Origin: DASYLJ01 sp964404165
GTDB lineage: Bacteria > Desulfobacterota > Binatia > DP-6
Direction of reading: 5' to 3'
Length of the DNA: 64,000 nt
Assembly: GCA_964404165.1 (NCBI GenBank)
Contig: CAYOIZ010000004.1
Location: 124,001-188,000, forward strand
The notes below the pieces were generated by a model. The model was not told where the DNA came from and made no database searches. It worked only from the letters and a program-made list of their open reading frames with translations. This document shows, piece by piece, positions 16,223-23,725 of this stretch. A program made the position numbers and the translations under genes. The first letter of the stretch is position 1. Every line of letters begins with the position of its first letter.

Positions 16223-17400
16223 GCCGCCTCCGAGAGCGGCGCGTCGCGCCGAATGTCCGCGAAGAGGGCGAGGCAGCGTTGCCGCTGCTCGGCATCGGGC
16301 CCCGTGTCGCCGAGCGTGTCCCAGAAGGCGACCAGCTGCGCTTCGATCGTCTCGGCCTCGACGACGGCTGCGCACCGCAGCGTCTGCTTCGGGACCGTCT
16401 TCCGCTGCACGACCACGGCGACGGCGCCCTCGGCGCGGAGCATGTCTTCCAGGTCGTCGGCTGGACAGGCCCCTACGGCTTCCTCGGGGATCGTGACCTG
16501 GACCCGCACCTCAGCGCCGGCGATGCTGGCCGGGCGGTCCCATATCCATCCGGGCGCCCCGTCGCCGGCGTCGAGCGTCCATGTGGCCTCGACGGTGATG
16601 AACGGGCGAGCCGGGGTGAGCCGGCGATGGGCGAAGGAACGCCCCACGGCGACGTCGACGAGCAGGTACCCCTTCGGGTCGGTCTCGCCGAAGTTGGAGC
16701 GACCGACACTGCCCACGTGCCAGATGCCGGACGCCATCTCCTGGCTGAGGTGGATGTGGCCGGACCCGCTGTAGTCGCAGCCGAGCGCCTGGAGGTCCTC
16801 GACGCCGACGGTGAGCTCACGGCCCGGCGCGAGTGTCTCGCCGCCGGCCAGTGCGCAACCGCGGATCGCGACGTGCCCGAGCCAGAGGCAGGGGATGCCG
16901 CGTGCGTGGGCGTCGAGCACCTGGTCGTGCCAGCCGAGGAACAGCTCGCGGATGCCGCCCTCGATCGCGGCGTCCTTCTCCTCGATCGACGCGCCGTGGA
17001 CGCGGGTCAGCCACTCGCTCTTCCAGGGATACGGAAATGCGAAGACGCGAACGCCGTCGAGGTCGATGACCTGTGGCGTCGAGACGACGATGATCGGATG
17101 CGCGCTGGCGAGCCGGCCGTACCCCTCGAGCGTGCCTGGGCCGTCGTGGTTCCCGTACACGATGATGACCGGGGCGTGGTTGGCGCAGCGCTGGAATCGG
17201 ACGTCCCAGGTGTTCTGCTCGAGGGTCGTCGGCCGGTGCGAGAGATCGGTGGTGCCGCTAAAATCGCCGGTGAAGGCGAAGAGCTGGCACTGCTCGGCGA
17301 TCGCGTCCTCGACCGCCCAGTCGATGCACGCCTTCGTGTCGATGAACCGCTGGCCCTCGGTCTCGTGGGGGTCGGTGATGTGCGCGAGGCGGAGCGCCAT
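16219..17400 (-). CDS. sbcD: SbcD/Mre11-like metallophosphoesterase
   Basis: A 393-residue protein. Phosphoesterase motifs in order: ITDPHE (D-x-H), FTGDFSG (G-D), YGNHDG (G-N-H-D), a histidine in LGHVAI, and GSGHIH (G-H-x-H). This is the full Mre11/SbcD set with two-metal ligands intact. The C-terminal third is beta-rich and lacks motifs, as usual for capping domains. The stop overlaps the SbcC-like start by 4 bases. Together they form a nuclease-ATPase complex. Confidence 0.88.
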   Translation of the reverse strand: MALRLAHITDPHETEGQRFIDTKACIDWAVEDAIAEQCQLFAFTGDFSGTTDLSHRPTTLEQNTWDVRFQRCANHAPVIIVYGNHDGPGTLEGYGRLASAHPIIVVSTPQVIDLDGVRVFAFPYPWKSEWLTRVHGASIEEKDAAIEGGIRELFLGWHDQVLDAHARGIPCLWLGHVAIRGCALAGGETLAPGRELTVGVEDLQALGCDYSGSGHIHLSQEMASGIWHVGSVGRSNFGETDPKGYLLVDVAVGRSFAHRRLTPARPFITVEATWTLDAGDGAPGWIWDRPASIAGAEVRVQVTIPEEAVGACPADDLEDMLRAEGAVAVVVQRKTVPKQTLRCAAVVEAETIEAQLVAFWDTLGDTGPDAEQRQRCLALFADIRRDAPLSEAA

Positions 17401-18401
17401 CAGGCCACCGCCTCGACGAGCTTATCACTCTTGCCGAGGCGCTCGAGCGCGCTCTCAAAGATCGCTTTCGGGATGTTCTGCCGGGTCGTATCGATCTGGT
17501 GGGTGGCGATGAACCAGGCCCGCACCTCCTCCGGCGAGTGCCCGGCCTTGGACGCGGTCTCGTGCAGGAGCTTGCGATCGTCCTGCGTGCACATGGCCTC
17601 ACCGGTCGCGGCCTTCGCCTTGGCGGCGGTGCCCGTGCCCTTCTGCTTGTCGCCGCTCTTCTCGTCGTCGCCGGGCTCGATCAGCAGCCCGATGGCGCTG
17701 ATGATCTGCGTCACGGCGTGGACCTTGGCGCGCTTGACCGACATGCGCCGGATGGTGTGATGCATCCCGGCGATGTCGTCGTTCTCGACGATCCCGGTCT
17801 CCTGGTTGATGATCTCCGGATCGTCCGACCGGAAGTTCTCGCCACACCCCTGCATGTTGCGGTTGCAGTAGAACCCGATGTCCCCGGTGTCGCGGTCGGG
17901 GAACTTGCTCTTCTTGATTGCTGCGACGCCGCACTCCGGGCAGGTCCGGTCGAGCTTCCGATACCGGTACTTCGACTCGAGCGTGTTGCAGGAGCCGACG
18001 CCGATGGCGACGATCTGCCCGGTGCGCAGCGAGACGAGATCCACCTCGTCCTCGAAGTGGAAGAAGGCCTTCTCGCCGGCGCCACGGCCCCAATCCTCGA
18101 TCCGACCGATGTTGCGTGGCCGGGGGTAGACGCCGAGGAACTGGCAGCACTTGTCGGCGCCCGACGTGTAGAGCTGCTTTGCCTTCGAGCCGGGAAACGG
18201 CGGCCCGTAGTCCTTGTCGACGCCCTCCTCCATGACGGCATCGAAGAAGGCGATGAGCTTCTCCAGGCGGTCCTTCGCCTGCGTGACGTCGAACGGTGCG
18301 CAGAGCGCATCGGCGATGAGCGTGGAACCGGTGCCCGCAATGGGCTGATTCGCCGGCACCTGCACGGGCACGCGCACGAGCTCGGCGTTGGGGGTCGTCA
18401 T
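17400..18401 (-). CDS. Phage recombination-region protein with zinc ribbon
   Basis: A 333-residue protein. Residues about 15-130 carry conserved-looking aromatic and Asp/Glu residues (DKDYGPPFPGSKAKQLYTSGADK). A zinc ribbon follows (CPECG, then C-x(5)-C near residue 195). The end (DRKLLHETASKAGHSPEEVRAWF) resembles the small helical domain found at the C-terminus of many phage single-strand-annealing and ssDNA-associated proteins. It is the second gene of the operon and sits directly before SbcD and SbcC, so a role in DNA recombination is likely but unproven. Confidence 0.6.
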   Translation of the reverse strand: MTTPNAELVRVPVQVPANQPIAGTGSTLIADALCAPFDVTQAKDRLEKLIAFFDAVMEEGVDKDYGPPFPGSKAKQLYTSGADKCCQFLGVYPRPRNIGRIEDWGRGAGEKAFFHFEDEVDLVSLRTGQIVAIGVGSCNTLESKYRYRKLDRTCPECGVAAIKKSKFPDRDTGDIGFYCNRNMQGCGENFRSDDPEIINQETGIVENDDIAGMHHTIRRMSVKRAKVHAVTQIISAIGLLIEPGDDEKSGDKQKGTGTAAKAKAATGEAMCTQDDRKLLHETASKAGHSPEEVRAWFIATHQIDTTRQNIPKAIFESALERLGKSDKLVEAVA

Positions 18402-18577
18402 GCATCCTCCGGAAGCCGCACGTTCCAGTGGGAGACCGGATGGAGCGGCTGGGCGCAGGGGCGCGCGTGGTCGCACGCGAGCCCGAAGTAGGGCGGCATC
18501 GCGCCGCGGAAGCTGACTGCGGTCACCAGATGGCGCTTGCCCTCGTAGAGGACGGGATCGCCGGGCTGCGCCTGCAT
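18398..18577 (-). CDS. Small operon-leading protein
   Basis: A 59-residue beta-rich protein if it starts at the ATG at 18577 (MQAQPGDPVLYEGKRHLV), or 76 residues from the ATG at 18628. The later start is preferred because the earlier one lies only about 8 bases after a candidate -10 box. It has the 'G-D-x-V-x-Y-x-G-x-x-x-x-V' look of a small SH3-like barrel. First gene of the leftward early operon; overlaps the next gene by 4 bases. Function unknown. Confidence 0.5.
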   Translation of the reverse strand: MQAQPGDPVLYEGKRHLVTAVSFRGAMPPYFGLACDHARPCAQPLHPVSHWNVRLPEDA

Positions 18578-18636
18578 GGCGTCGCGCCGCTGCCGCGCTC
18601 CCTGAGAGCCTGTGGCCATCTCGTGCATGGGGTCCG

Positions 18637-18663
18637 TTTACAGCATCCGAAAATGGAGGTCAA
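18637..18663 (-). promoter_or_regulatory. Candidate leftward early promoter of element A
   Basis: On the minus strand TTGACC (18658-18663) is followed after 15 bases by TGTAAA (18637-18642). The -35 is close to consensus; the -10 matches four of six and the spacer is short, so this is only a fair sigma70-like promoter. It lies in the gap between the leftward operon and the rightward Cro-like gene, where the lytic switch of such an element is expected. Confidence 0.35.
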
Positions 18664-18709
18664 GAACGGAGGTTGTTTGAGGGTGTGCCGCGATGGTACA
18701 GCCGCGATC

Positions 18710-18958
18710 ATGGCGGGGAAGCGGAAGCCGACGGCGACGGGTCGGAACCCGGTGGCGCAGCTGGTGGCCGAGCTCGGCGGGCCGACGACGGTCCTGCGGC
18801 GCTTCACGGTGCGCGTCTCGCCGACCACGCTTGGCCGCTGGACCCGGGCCGGGAAGGTGTCGGACTTCGCCGCGGGCCTGGAACTCGCCGAGATGGGCGG
18901 GGGCCCGGCCGCCGAGGTGCTCGCCCGCGCGCGCCTCCTTGCCGGCCGTTCCGACTGA
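18710..18958 (+). CDS. Cro-like small HTH protein
   Basis: An 82-residue protein (an in-frame GTG at 18683, preceded by GGAGG, would add 9 residues). The core is VAQLVAELGGPTTVLRRF followed by VSPTTLGRWTRAGKV, a compact helix-turn-helix with 'L-G-G-x-x-x-x-L' and 'S-x-x-T-L-x-R-W' as in Cro/YdaS-type proteins. It is transcribed away from the early operon across a short shared control region, the classic place for a phage repressor or Cro. It overlaps nothing. Confidence 0.6.
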   Translation: MAGKRKPTATGRNPVAQLVAELGGPTTVLRRFTVRVSPTTLGRWTRAGKVSDFAAGLELAEMGGGPAAEVLARARLLAGRSD

Positions 18959-19135
18959 CCGGTTGGACCCGGTCTCACCCGGCCGTGTCGCGTAGCGCAC
19001 CCCGCACGGCGGGTGGTGCCCTCGGTCACTCAAATTTGACTGATTTCGTTGACGGGCGCGCCGTCCGTGCGGTCTATGTGAATACCGAGACACTGCGCGG
19101 GCGGGTATGCAGATGCGGGAACGCCCCCGCAACGT

Positions 19136-19186
19136 CTATACACACATGATGACGCTATACGACGTAGCAGGATCTATACATGATGG
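19136..19186 (+). repeat. CTATAC direct repeats at exact 19-bp spacing
   Basis: CTATAC occurs at 19136-19141, 19155-19160 and 19174-19179, each start exactly 19 bases after the previous one. A fourth copy lies at 19574-19579, just before the integrase start codon. CATGATG also occurs twice (19145-19151 and 19179-19185). Regularly spaced short direct repeats next to an excisionase-integrase pair are typical of arm-type integrase or Xis binding sites. They could also be repressor or iteron sites. Confidence 0.55.
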
Positions 19187-19222
19187 CAGGCTAGCACTGA
19201 GGCTGCCCGGGGAGACTCGCCG

Positions 19223-19543
19223 GTGGCAGGATCCGAGTACGTGGAGCAGTTGGCGACGGCGCTTCGTCGTGGCGACGTCGAACGAGCCTTAGTGGCGGTT
19301 GCAGGGGTGCTGACGTTGCTCGCGGTGGGGCCGCGCGCATGCGTCGACAGGGAACCCGCTGTGGCCCAGGGACATGACGAGCTGCTCAGTGTGCGGCAAG
19401 CCGCGGAGCGGCTCTCGACGAGCACGGATTGGCTGTATCGCCATTCCGCCGACTTGCCGTTCACGCGGCGGCTCGGCAGGCAGCTGCGCTTCAGCGCACG
19501 TGGGATCGATGCTTATCTTCAGACTCACAAAGCTGCGTTATAA
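19223..19543 (+). CDS. Excisionase-like MerR/HTH_17 protein
   Basis: A 106-residue protein from a GTG at 19223 with GGGGAG upstream. The C-terminal 55 residues are a winged-helix excisionase-type domain: LLSVRQAAERLSTSTDWLYRH, then LPFTRRLGRQLRFSARGIDAYL. The order 'S-x-x-q-A-A-x-x-L-x-x-S' plus 'R-F-s-x-x-x-i-d-x-y-l' is diagnostic. The N-terminal half is a short helix-rich extension with no motif. It is 48 bases upstream of the integrase, so it probably controls excision direction. Confidence 0.8.
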   Translation: MAGSEYVEQLATALRRGDVERALVAVAGVLTLLAVGPRACVDREPAVAQGHDELLSVRQAAERLSTSTDWLYRHSADLPFTRRLGRQLRFSARGIDAYLQTHKAAL

Positions 19544-19591
19544 CAATCCCGATTGACGGCTGCGTGTTCGCCGCTATACAGCCGCGAGCGT

Positions 19592-20794
19592 ATGTCGACC
19601 GGCGCCGGTTCCGTCTACCTGCGACACCGCACTTGGTGGATCTGCTACGGGCATCGCGGTCGGACGTTCCGCGAGTCGAGCCATTCGGCGGATCGGGGGG
19701 TCGCGGAGGACCTGCTGCGCGAGCGGCTGCTGACGATCAATCGCTTCCCGCAGCTGCGCGAGGGGCCGGGCAGAGTGCAGGTCAAGACGCTGCTCGACAT
19801 GGTCCTCGCCGACTACATCCTGCACGATCGGCCCTCGCTTCCGACGGCGCGGTCGCATGCTCGCCTGCTTGGTCGCTGCATCGGCGAGCTTCGCGTGGCG
19901 ACGCTGACGAGCGCCCGCATCCTCGAGCTGATCGCGACGTGGCGCGGGGAGGGGGCGGCCAACGCGACGATCAACCGCCGCCTCCAATTCCTGAAGCGGA
20001 GTCTGAACCTGGGCCGCGAGCCCGACAAGGGCCTGGTCTTCACGGTGCCCGCGATCCCGAAGTTGCCGGAGGACAATGTGCGGCAGGGGTTCATGACGGT
20101 GCACTGGCTCGAGCGCGTCCGCGCGGTGTGTGCCGCCCCGTGCCCGCTCCCGGAACACGGCGAGGCCGTGGCGTCGACGTCCGGTCGCGGCCGGCGATGG
20201 TGTCGCATCCTCCCGGACGTCGATCTCGGCGACGCGATCGAGTGGGGCTTCCTGAGCGCGATGCGGAAAGGCGAGGTCAGTGCCCTCGTCTGGACGTGGT
20301 TCGACGAGGAGACGTGGACGCTGCGGCTACCCGCCAAGCCGAACAGCAAGCGGAAACGAGGCCGGATGCTGGCCCTCACCGGGGATTTTCGCGCCGTCAT
20401 CGAGCGCCGGCTGCGGCGCCGTCACCCCAGCTGCCCGTACATCTTCCATCGCGGAGGTCGATCCATCGGCGACTACCGGAAAGCGTGGGCGCACATTCTG
20501 CGCGCAGCCGAGCTCGACGCCGGGACGTTGCCGCACGACATGCGGCGCACGGGACTGCGGAACCTCGTGCGATCCGGTTCGACGCGGACCGTGGCGAAGG
20601 CGATCAGCGGCCACCTGACCGATTCCACGTTCGAGCGCTACGACATCACCGACGAGGCCGATCTCGCGACTGCGGCGACCCGGGTCACGGCGTACCTCGA
20701 GCTGCGTCGGGAACGGAAGGATGTACGTGGAGTCCCGCGGCTGCGCCTGGTGCCGAAGGGTCGTCGCGACCGAACCGAGTTGACATCGGCCTAA
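19592..20794 (+). CDS. Tyrosine recombinase (integrase of element A)
   Basis: A 400-residue site-specific recombinase. The SAM-like N-terminal part is at residues about 70-140. The catalytic domain has all key residues: Arg in SAMRKGEVS, His-x-x-Arg in LPHDMRRTGLRN, His in ISGHLT and Tyr in FERYDI. No frameshift or truncation. It ends 90 bases before the tRNA-Arg gene, and a candidate attachment site lies at 20851-20875. The start at 19592 follows a CTATAC repeat. It differs clearly from the P4-type integrase of element B, so the two elements have separate integration systems. Confidence 0.9.
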   Translation: MSTGAGSVYLRHRTWWICYGHRGRTFRESSHSADRGVAEDLLRERLLTINRFPQLREGPGRVQVKTLLDMVLADYILHDRPSLPTARSHARLLGRCIGELRVATLTSARILELIATWRGEGAANATINRRLQFLKRSLNLGREPDKGLVFTVPAIPKLPEDNVRQGFMTVHWLERVRAVCAAPCPLPEHGEAVASTSGRGRRWCRILPDVDLGDAIEWGFLSAMRKGEVSALVWTWFDEETWTLRLPAKPNSKRKRGRMLALTGDFRAVIERRLRRRHPSCPYIFHRGGRSIGDYRKAWAHILRAAELDAGTLPHDMRRTGLRNLVRSGSTRTVAKAISGHLTDSTFERYDITDEADLATAATRVTAYLELRRERKDVRGVPRLRLVPKGRRDRTELTSA

Positions 20795-20850
20795 GGCGAC
20801 GGCTATATCGCCGGTCGCGGACAAACTACACACGGACTGCACAGGCTAAA

Positions 20851-20875
20851 CACCGAGGCCCTGCTAGTTCTGCGG
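20851..20875 (+). repeat. Candidate right attachment site of element A
   Basis: CACCGAGG (20851-20858), CTAGTT (20864-20869) and CTGCGG (20870-20875) match, in order, a degenerate copy at 455-490. The position just beyond the integrase stop and before the tRNA gene is where attR is expected. The match is imperfect, so the assignment is tentative. Confidence 0.3.
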
Positions 20876-20884
20876 ATAGGTTGC

Positions 20885-20958
20885 GCGCCCATAGCTCAGT
20901 TGGATAGAGCGTCTGGCTACGAACCAGAAGGTCGCATGTTCGAATCATGCTGGGCGCA
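20885..20958 (+). tRNA. tRNA-Arg (anticodon ACG)
   Basis: Full cloverleaf: acceptor GCGCCCA pairs with TGGGCGC, D arm GCTC/GAGC, anticodon stem TCTGG/CCAGA around loop CTACGAA (anticodon ACG, read with inosine), variable loop AGGTC, T arm GCATG/CATGC around TTCGAAT, discriminator A. CCA is not encoded. The 3' part from 20914 on is the attL core of element B; since the repeat restores the sequence exactly, the tRNA stays functional after integration. Confidence 0.95.
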
Positions 20959-20963
20959 CTCTC
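20914..20963 (+). repeat. attL of element B (50-bp perfect direct repeat)
   Basis: The 50 bases starting TGGCTACGAA and ending GCGCACTCTC are identical to 33101-33150. They begin in the anticodon stem of the tRNA-Arg gene and end 5 bases past its 3' end. This is the classic arrangement of a tyrosine integrase that uses the 3' half of a tRNA gene as attB. Confidence 0.95.
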
Positions 20964-21043
20964 TTAATCCATTGCTTACGGTCGGAAACGTGAAGTGGTG
21001 GTTTAAGTCGACGGCGCCTTGAGGTTGCACATGGGTTGCGGAC

Positions 21044-21307
21044 CTATGGCCCCAGGTCGCGACCGTGCAGCCCGAGCGCCGCGAGGATCAGCGCGACGTC
21101 GCAGCCGGCATCACAGGCCAGCGCGACAGTACCGTCATCGGCGGTCGTGACGTGCAGGCTCAGGTCACCACGATCGCCATGCAGCTCGCAGCGGGCGCGG
21201 ACGGTGCCATCGGCGAGGCGCGTGGCGCCCTCGACGGCGGCGAGCACGCGCGCCAGCGGCGTGCGGCGCGTGGTCGCGTCGGCGAGCGTCATCCGCGGCG
21301 CGGACAT
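21044..21307 (-). CDS. Stand-alone primase-type zinc-finger protein
   Basis: About 87 residues from the Met at 21307 (a shorter start at 21292 is possible). The sequence TPLARVLAAVEGATRLADG, then RCELHGD, then LACDAGCDVALILAALGL aligns closely with the first 70 residues of the primase-helicase at 28400-30613 (TPLERVLEKLEG, CPGHPD, LTCFAGCTVEAIVAAIGL). The zinc ligands C-x(2)-H and C-x(3)-C are kept. It therefore looks like a duplicated CHC2-type finger without Toprim or helicase. It is the last gene of element B before the tRNA. A decoy or regulator of priming, or a DNA-binding accessory, are both possible. Confidence 0.7.
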   Translation of the reverse strand: MSAPRMTLADATTRRTPLARVLAAVEGATRLADGTVRARCELHGDRGDLSLHVTTADDGTVALACDAGCDVALILAALGLHGRDLGP

Positions 21308-21419
21308 GGTCGGAACCGCGGCGGCAGCGAACGATGCGTTGACGAGACGCACCGTCCGCCCGAGGCGCACGCCTCGTCACCCCACACAGGAGGGGATGGG
21401 GTTAGCCGCCGCAGCAGGG

Positions 21420-21752
21420 TTAGAACGTGCCGTTCAGCCGCACGCGCCCGGTGGCGGTCGGGTTCGCGGCGGTAGCGATGTTGGCGCCGGCCAGCGTGTT
21501 GCCGCTCGAGGTCGTCGTGAACAGCTTCGCGCTGTCATCCCAGTAGATCGCCAGGCCGACGGTCGCCCACGCCTGTGCGCTGACCTTGGCGACGTCGTAG
21601 ACGCCTCCGACAGCGCCCTCGACGGTGGCGCCGCTGAGGGCCGCGGACGTGGCAATCGCGATGATGCCGCCCACCTTGAACGCGGCGCCGCTGGCGACGT
21701 CGTAGGGCGCCGTCAGGGTGAGCACGTCGCCCGTTTGAACGAAGTTCTTCAT
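21420..21752 (-). CDS. DUF2190 family capsid decoration-type protein
   Basis: A 110-residue beta-rich protein: MKNFVQTGDVLTLTAPYDVASG, then VGGIIAIATSAA, then GVYDVAK, then GLAIYWD. This 'F-V-q-x-G-d-x-l-t-l-t-A-P-y-d-V-x-s-G' opening is diagnostic of DUF2190 proteins, which sit beside major capsid genes in many phages and are taken to be head decoration or cement proteins. It is the position-appropriate gene after the capsid and gpW-like genes. Overlaps the next start by 4 bases. Confidence 0.88.
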   Translation of the reverse strand: MKNFVQTGDVLTLTAPYDVASGAAFKVGGIIAIATSAALSGATVEGAVGGVYDVAKVSAQAWATVGLAIYWDDSAKLFTTTSSGNTLAGANIATAANPTATGRVRLNGTF

Positions 21753-21967
21753 GCGAGTCCTTTCGTCGAGCCGACGAGGATCGTGATGATCGGTGCGCCG
21801 CTCGTGAGGGTAATCTGTCGTTCCAGGTCGCCGATGGCCGCGGCCAGCTCGGCGTCCGACTTGTAGGTGACGCTGCGCCCGTCGCCGGTCGTGACGGTCA
21901 ACGTGCCCTGCGCGCGGCGCAAGCGCAGCTCGTCGAGCCGCTCCTGTAGGTCAGCGAGCGTCGCCAC
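21749..21967 (-). CDS. gpW-like head-completion (head-tail joining) protein
   Basis: A 72-residue protein: MATLADLQERLDELRLRRAQ, a loop with VTTGDGRSVTYKS, then a second helix (ELAAAIGDLERQI). Helix-hairpin-helix of this size with 'l-x-x-a-x-x-A-l-x-x-l-x-x-G' and 'g-r-x-V-t-Y' matches the gpW family, which closes the packaged head and forms the platform for tail attachment. Its presence while tail genes are missing suggests that element B heads accept a tail from elsewhere. Confidence 0.7.
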   Translation of the reverse strand: MATLADLQERLDELRLRRAQGTLTVTTGDGRSVTYKSDAELAAAIGDLERQITLTSGAPIITILVGSTKGLA

Positions 21968-23725
21968 TTACGCGCCCGCGTTCCGATAGGCGCCGCGGTG
22001 GTCGACGATGCCGGCCCCGAAGTCGAGCACACACCGGAACTCCATACCGAGCACGTCCCAGCCCTCGCGACTGGCCATCTGCGGACCCTGTGCCGAACTG
22101 AGGTAGGCGTATTCGAGCACCGGCTGCGACGCCGGATCACTGAAAACATACCAGCCATTGCCGCTCAGGCGGGGCTCTACCAGCAGCTCGAGGCGGCCCG
22201 TGAACGGGTTGGCCGTCGCCACCGTCGCCGGGTTGATCGCCGCGAGGGCGAGTTCGGCGGCGAGTTCCTTTGCGGGACTGACGAGCAGAAACCGCGGCGT
22301 GGCGTTGATCGGTGTCACGCCGTCCAGCCCCTTCTGCGACCGCATCGCGAGGCGGGCCGCGCCCAGGGCGGCGGTGTCGATCGTCGTCCCGCTACCGGCC
22401 AGATTGCCGTGATTCGCGTGGAACAGCGCGACGCCGTCGTCGAGCGCGGCGTTCGCCACGAGGAGCGCGGTCAGGACGTCGGCCTCCGTCTCGGCAGCGG
22501 CGCGGCCGGCGGCGCGGCCGAAGTCGGCAAAGGCGCCGAGGTCGTCATTGATGATGGCTGTGCGCGACAGCGAGAACAGCTTGGCGTAGGTCTTGATGGC
22601 GTAGGCTTCCTTGGCCTCGCCGCGGGTGCCGCTTGTCACCTCGCCATGTTCGTTCACCAGCGAGAGCTTCGGCCACTCGGAGAGCTTCACCGTGGTCTTG
22701 GTGCGGAAGTCACTGACTGTGGTTCGCCGCGCCAGCGTCTTCAGCGGGTTCGGCGCGGCCTCGAAGGCGGCGAGCAGCACGCGGTTGCCGGTCGACGTGA
22801 GCAGCGTGGCGAAGTCGCCCGACGTGTGTAGCGCCCTGGTGAGGATCGCGTCGGGCGAGAGCATCCGCGTCCGCACGCCGTGCGCGTCGAGCAGCTCGCC
22901 GGCCAGGTCGACGAGCCGGCGATGCATGAACGGGCGCGCGGCCTCGGTCGGTGCCGTGCCGGTGACGCGGGCGTGGAGCGCATCCGACATCCGCTCGACG
23001 AGCACCTCGGGCGCCCCATGCTCGACACCCACCTCGATCCGATGGTGTCGGACCGGCTGCGCCGCCGTGCGCGTCACGAGGGCGTCGAACAGCTCGGCGC
23101 GCGCCTCGGCCACGGTGGCGTTGCGGTCGATCAGCGAGTCGGCTGCGGTATGGTCGAGGCCCGCCGTGGTGGCCAGCGTGCGAATCTCGGCGTTGATCGC
23201 GCTGCGCGTCTCGAGGTCGGGAGTCTGGTCCTGGTCCATGGTGTCGCTCCTTACGGTCGCGCCGGCATCTGCCGGGATCGCGACGAGTGAAAGTTCTTTC
23301 GGCGTCCACTGCGTCGCCGTGCGCACGCGATTGCCGTTGCCGTCGCGCGTGTCGCGCCAGGTGCCGACGCTGTAGCCGACACTGACGGCGCGCAGGATGC
23401 CGGCTCGCACATCTCGCCAGACGGCCTCCGCGCGTTCGCTGAATTGCAGCGTGGCCACGCCGCGGATGCCATCGGCGTGCGCGGCGGTGACGACGCCGAG
23501 AATGCGGTCGACGCTATCCTGACGGTGGCCATCGAGCACCGGCGCACCGATCAGGGCGGCGGCGTCGACGTGCGCAGGATCGAGGCTGAGGCGTTCGGTG
23601 TAGTCGCCCGCGGCATCGCGACGGCGGACGCCGGCACCCGTACTCCAGGTGACGTCGACGGTGCGGTCGGCCTCGTTCGCCGTGGTCGGCTCGAGGGCGG
23701 CACGGCGGGTCAGGAGGTCAGACAT
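21968..23725 (-). CDS. Prohead protease-major capsid fusion protein
   Basis: A 585-residue protein. Residues 1-170 are an HK97-type U35/S78 prohead protease: GAPVLDGHRQDSVDRILGVV gives the His and GILRAVSVGYSVG the Ser. A charged helical scaffold-like stretch follows (about 175-290). The remaining 290 residues are an HK97-fold capsid of the Mu gpT-like group (TTVSDFRTKTTVKLSEWPKL, then LFHANHGNL, then ILLVSP-type strands and VLEYAYL). Such single-chain protease-scaffold-capsid fusions are a known annotation class. The start at 23725 overlaps the portal stop by 8 bases. Confidence 0.9.
   Translation of the reverse strand: MSDLLTRRAALEPTTANEADRTVDVTWSTGAGVRRRDAAGDYTERLSLDPAHVDAAALIGAPVLDGHRQDSVDRILGVVTAAHADGIRGVATLQFSERAEAVWRDVRAGILRAVSVGYSVGTWRDTRDGNGNRVRTATQWTPKELSLVAIPADAGATVRSDTMDQDQTPDLETRSAINAEIRTLATTAGLDHTAADSLIDRNATVAEARAELFDALVTRTAAQPVRHHRIEVGVEHGAPEVLVERMSDALHARVTGTAPTEAARPFMHRRLVDLAGELLDAHGVRTRMLSPDAILTRALHTSGDFATLLTSTGNRVLLAAFEAAPNPLKTLARRTTVSDFRTKTTVKLSEWPKLSLVNEHGEVTSGTRGEAKEAYAIKTYAKLFSLSRTAIINDDLGAFADFGRAAGRAAAETEADVLTALLVANAALDDGVALFHANHGNLAGSGTTIDTAALGAARLAMRSQKGLDGVTPINATPRFLLVSPAKELAAELALAAINPATVATANPFTGRLELLVEPRLSGNGWYVFSDPASQPVLEYAYLSSAQGPQMASREGWDVLGMEFRCVLDFGAGIVDHRGAYRNAGA

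Noticed and set aside
20795..20820. A short stem GGCGA/TCGCC after the integrase of element A as terminator.
   Set aside because: Five-base stem, eight-base loop and no T-run; too weak to call.
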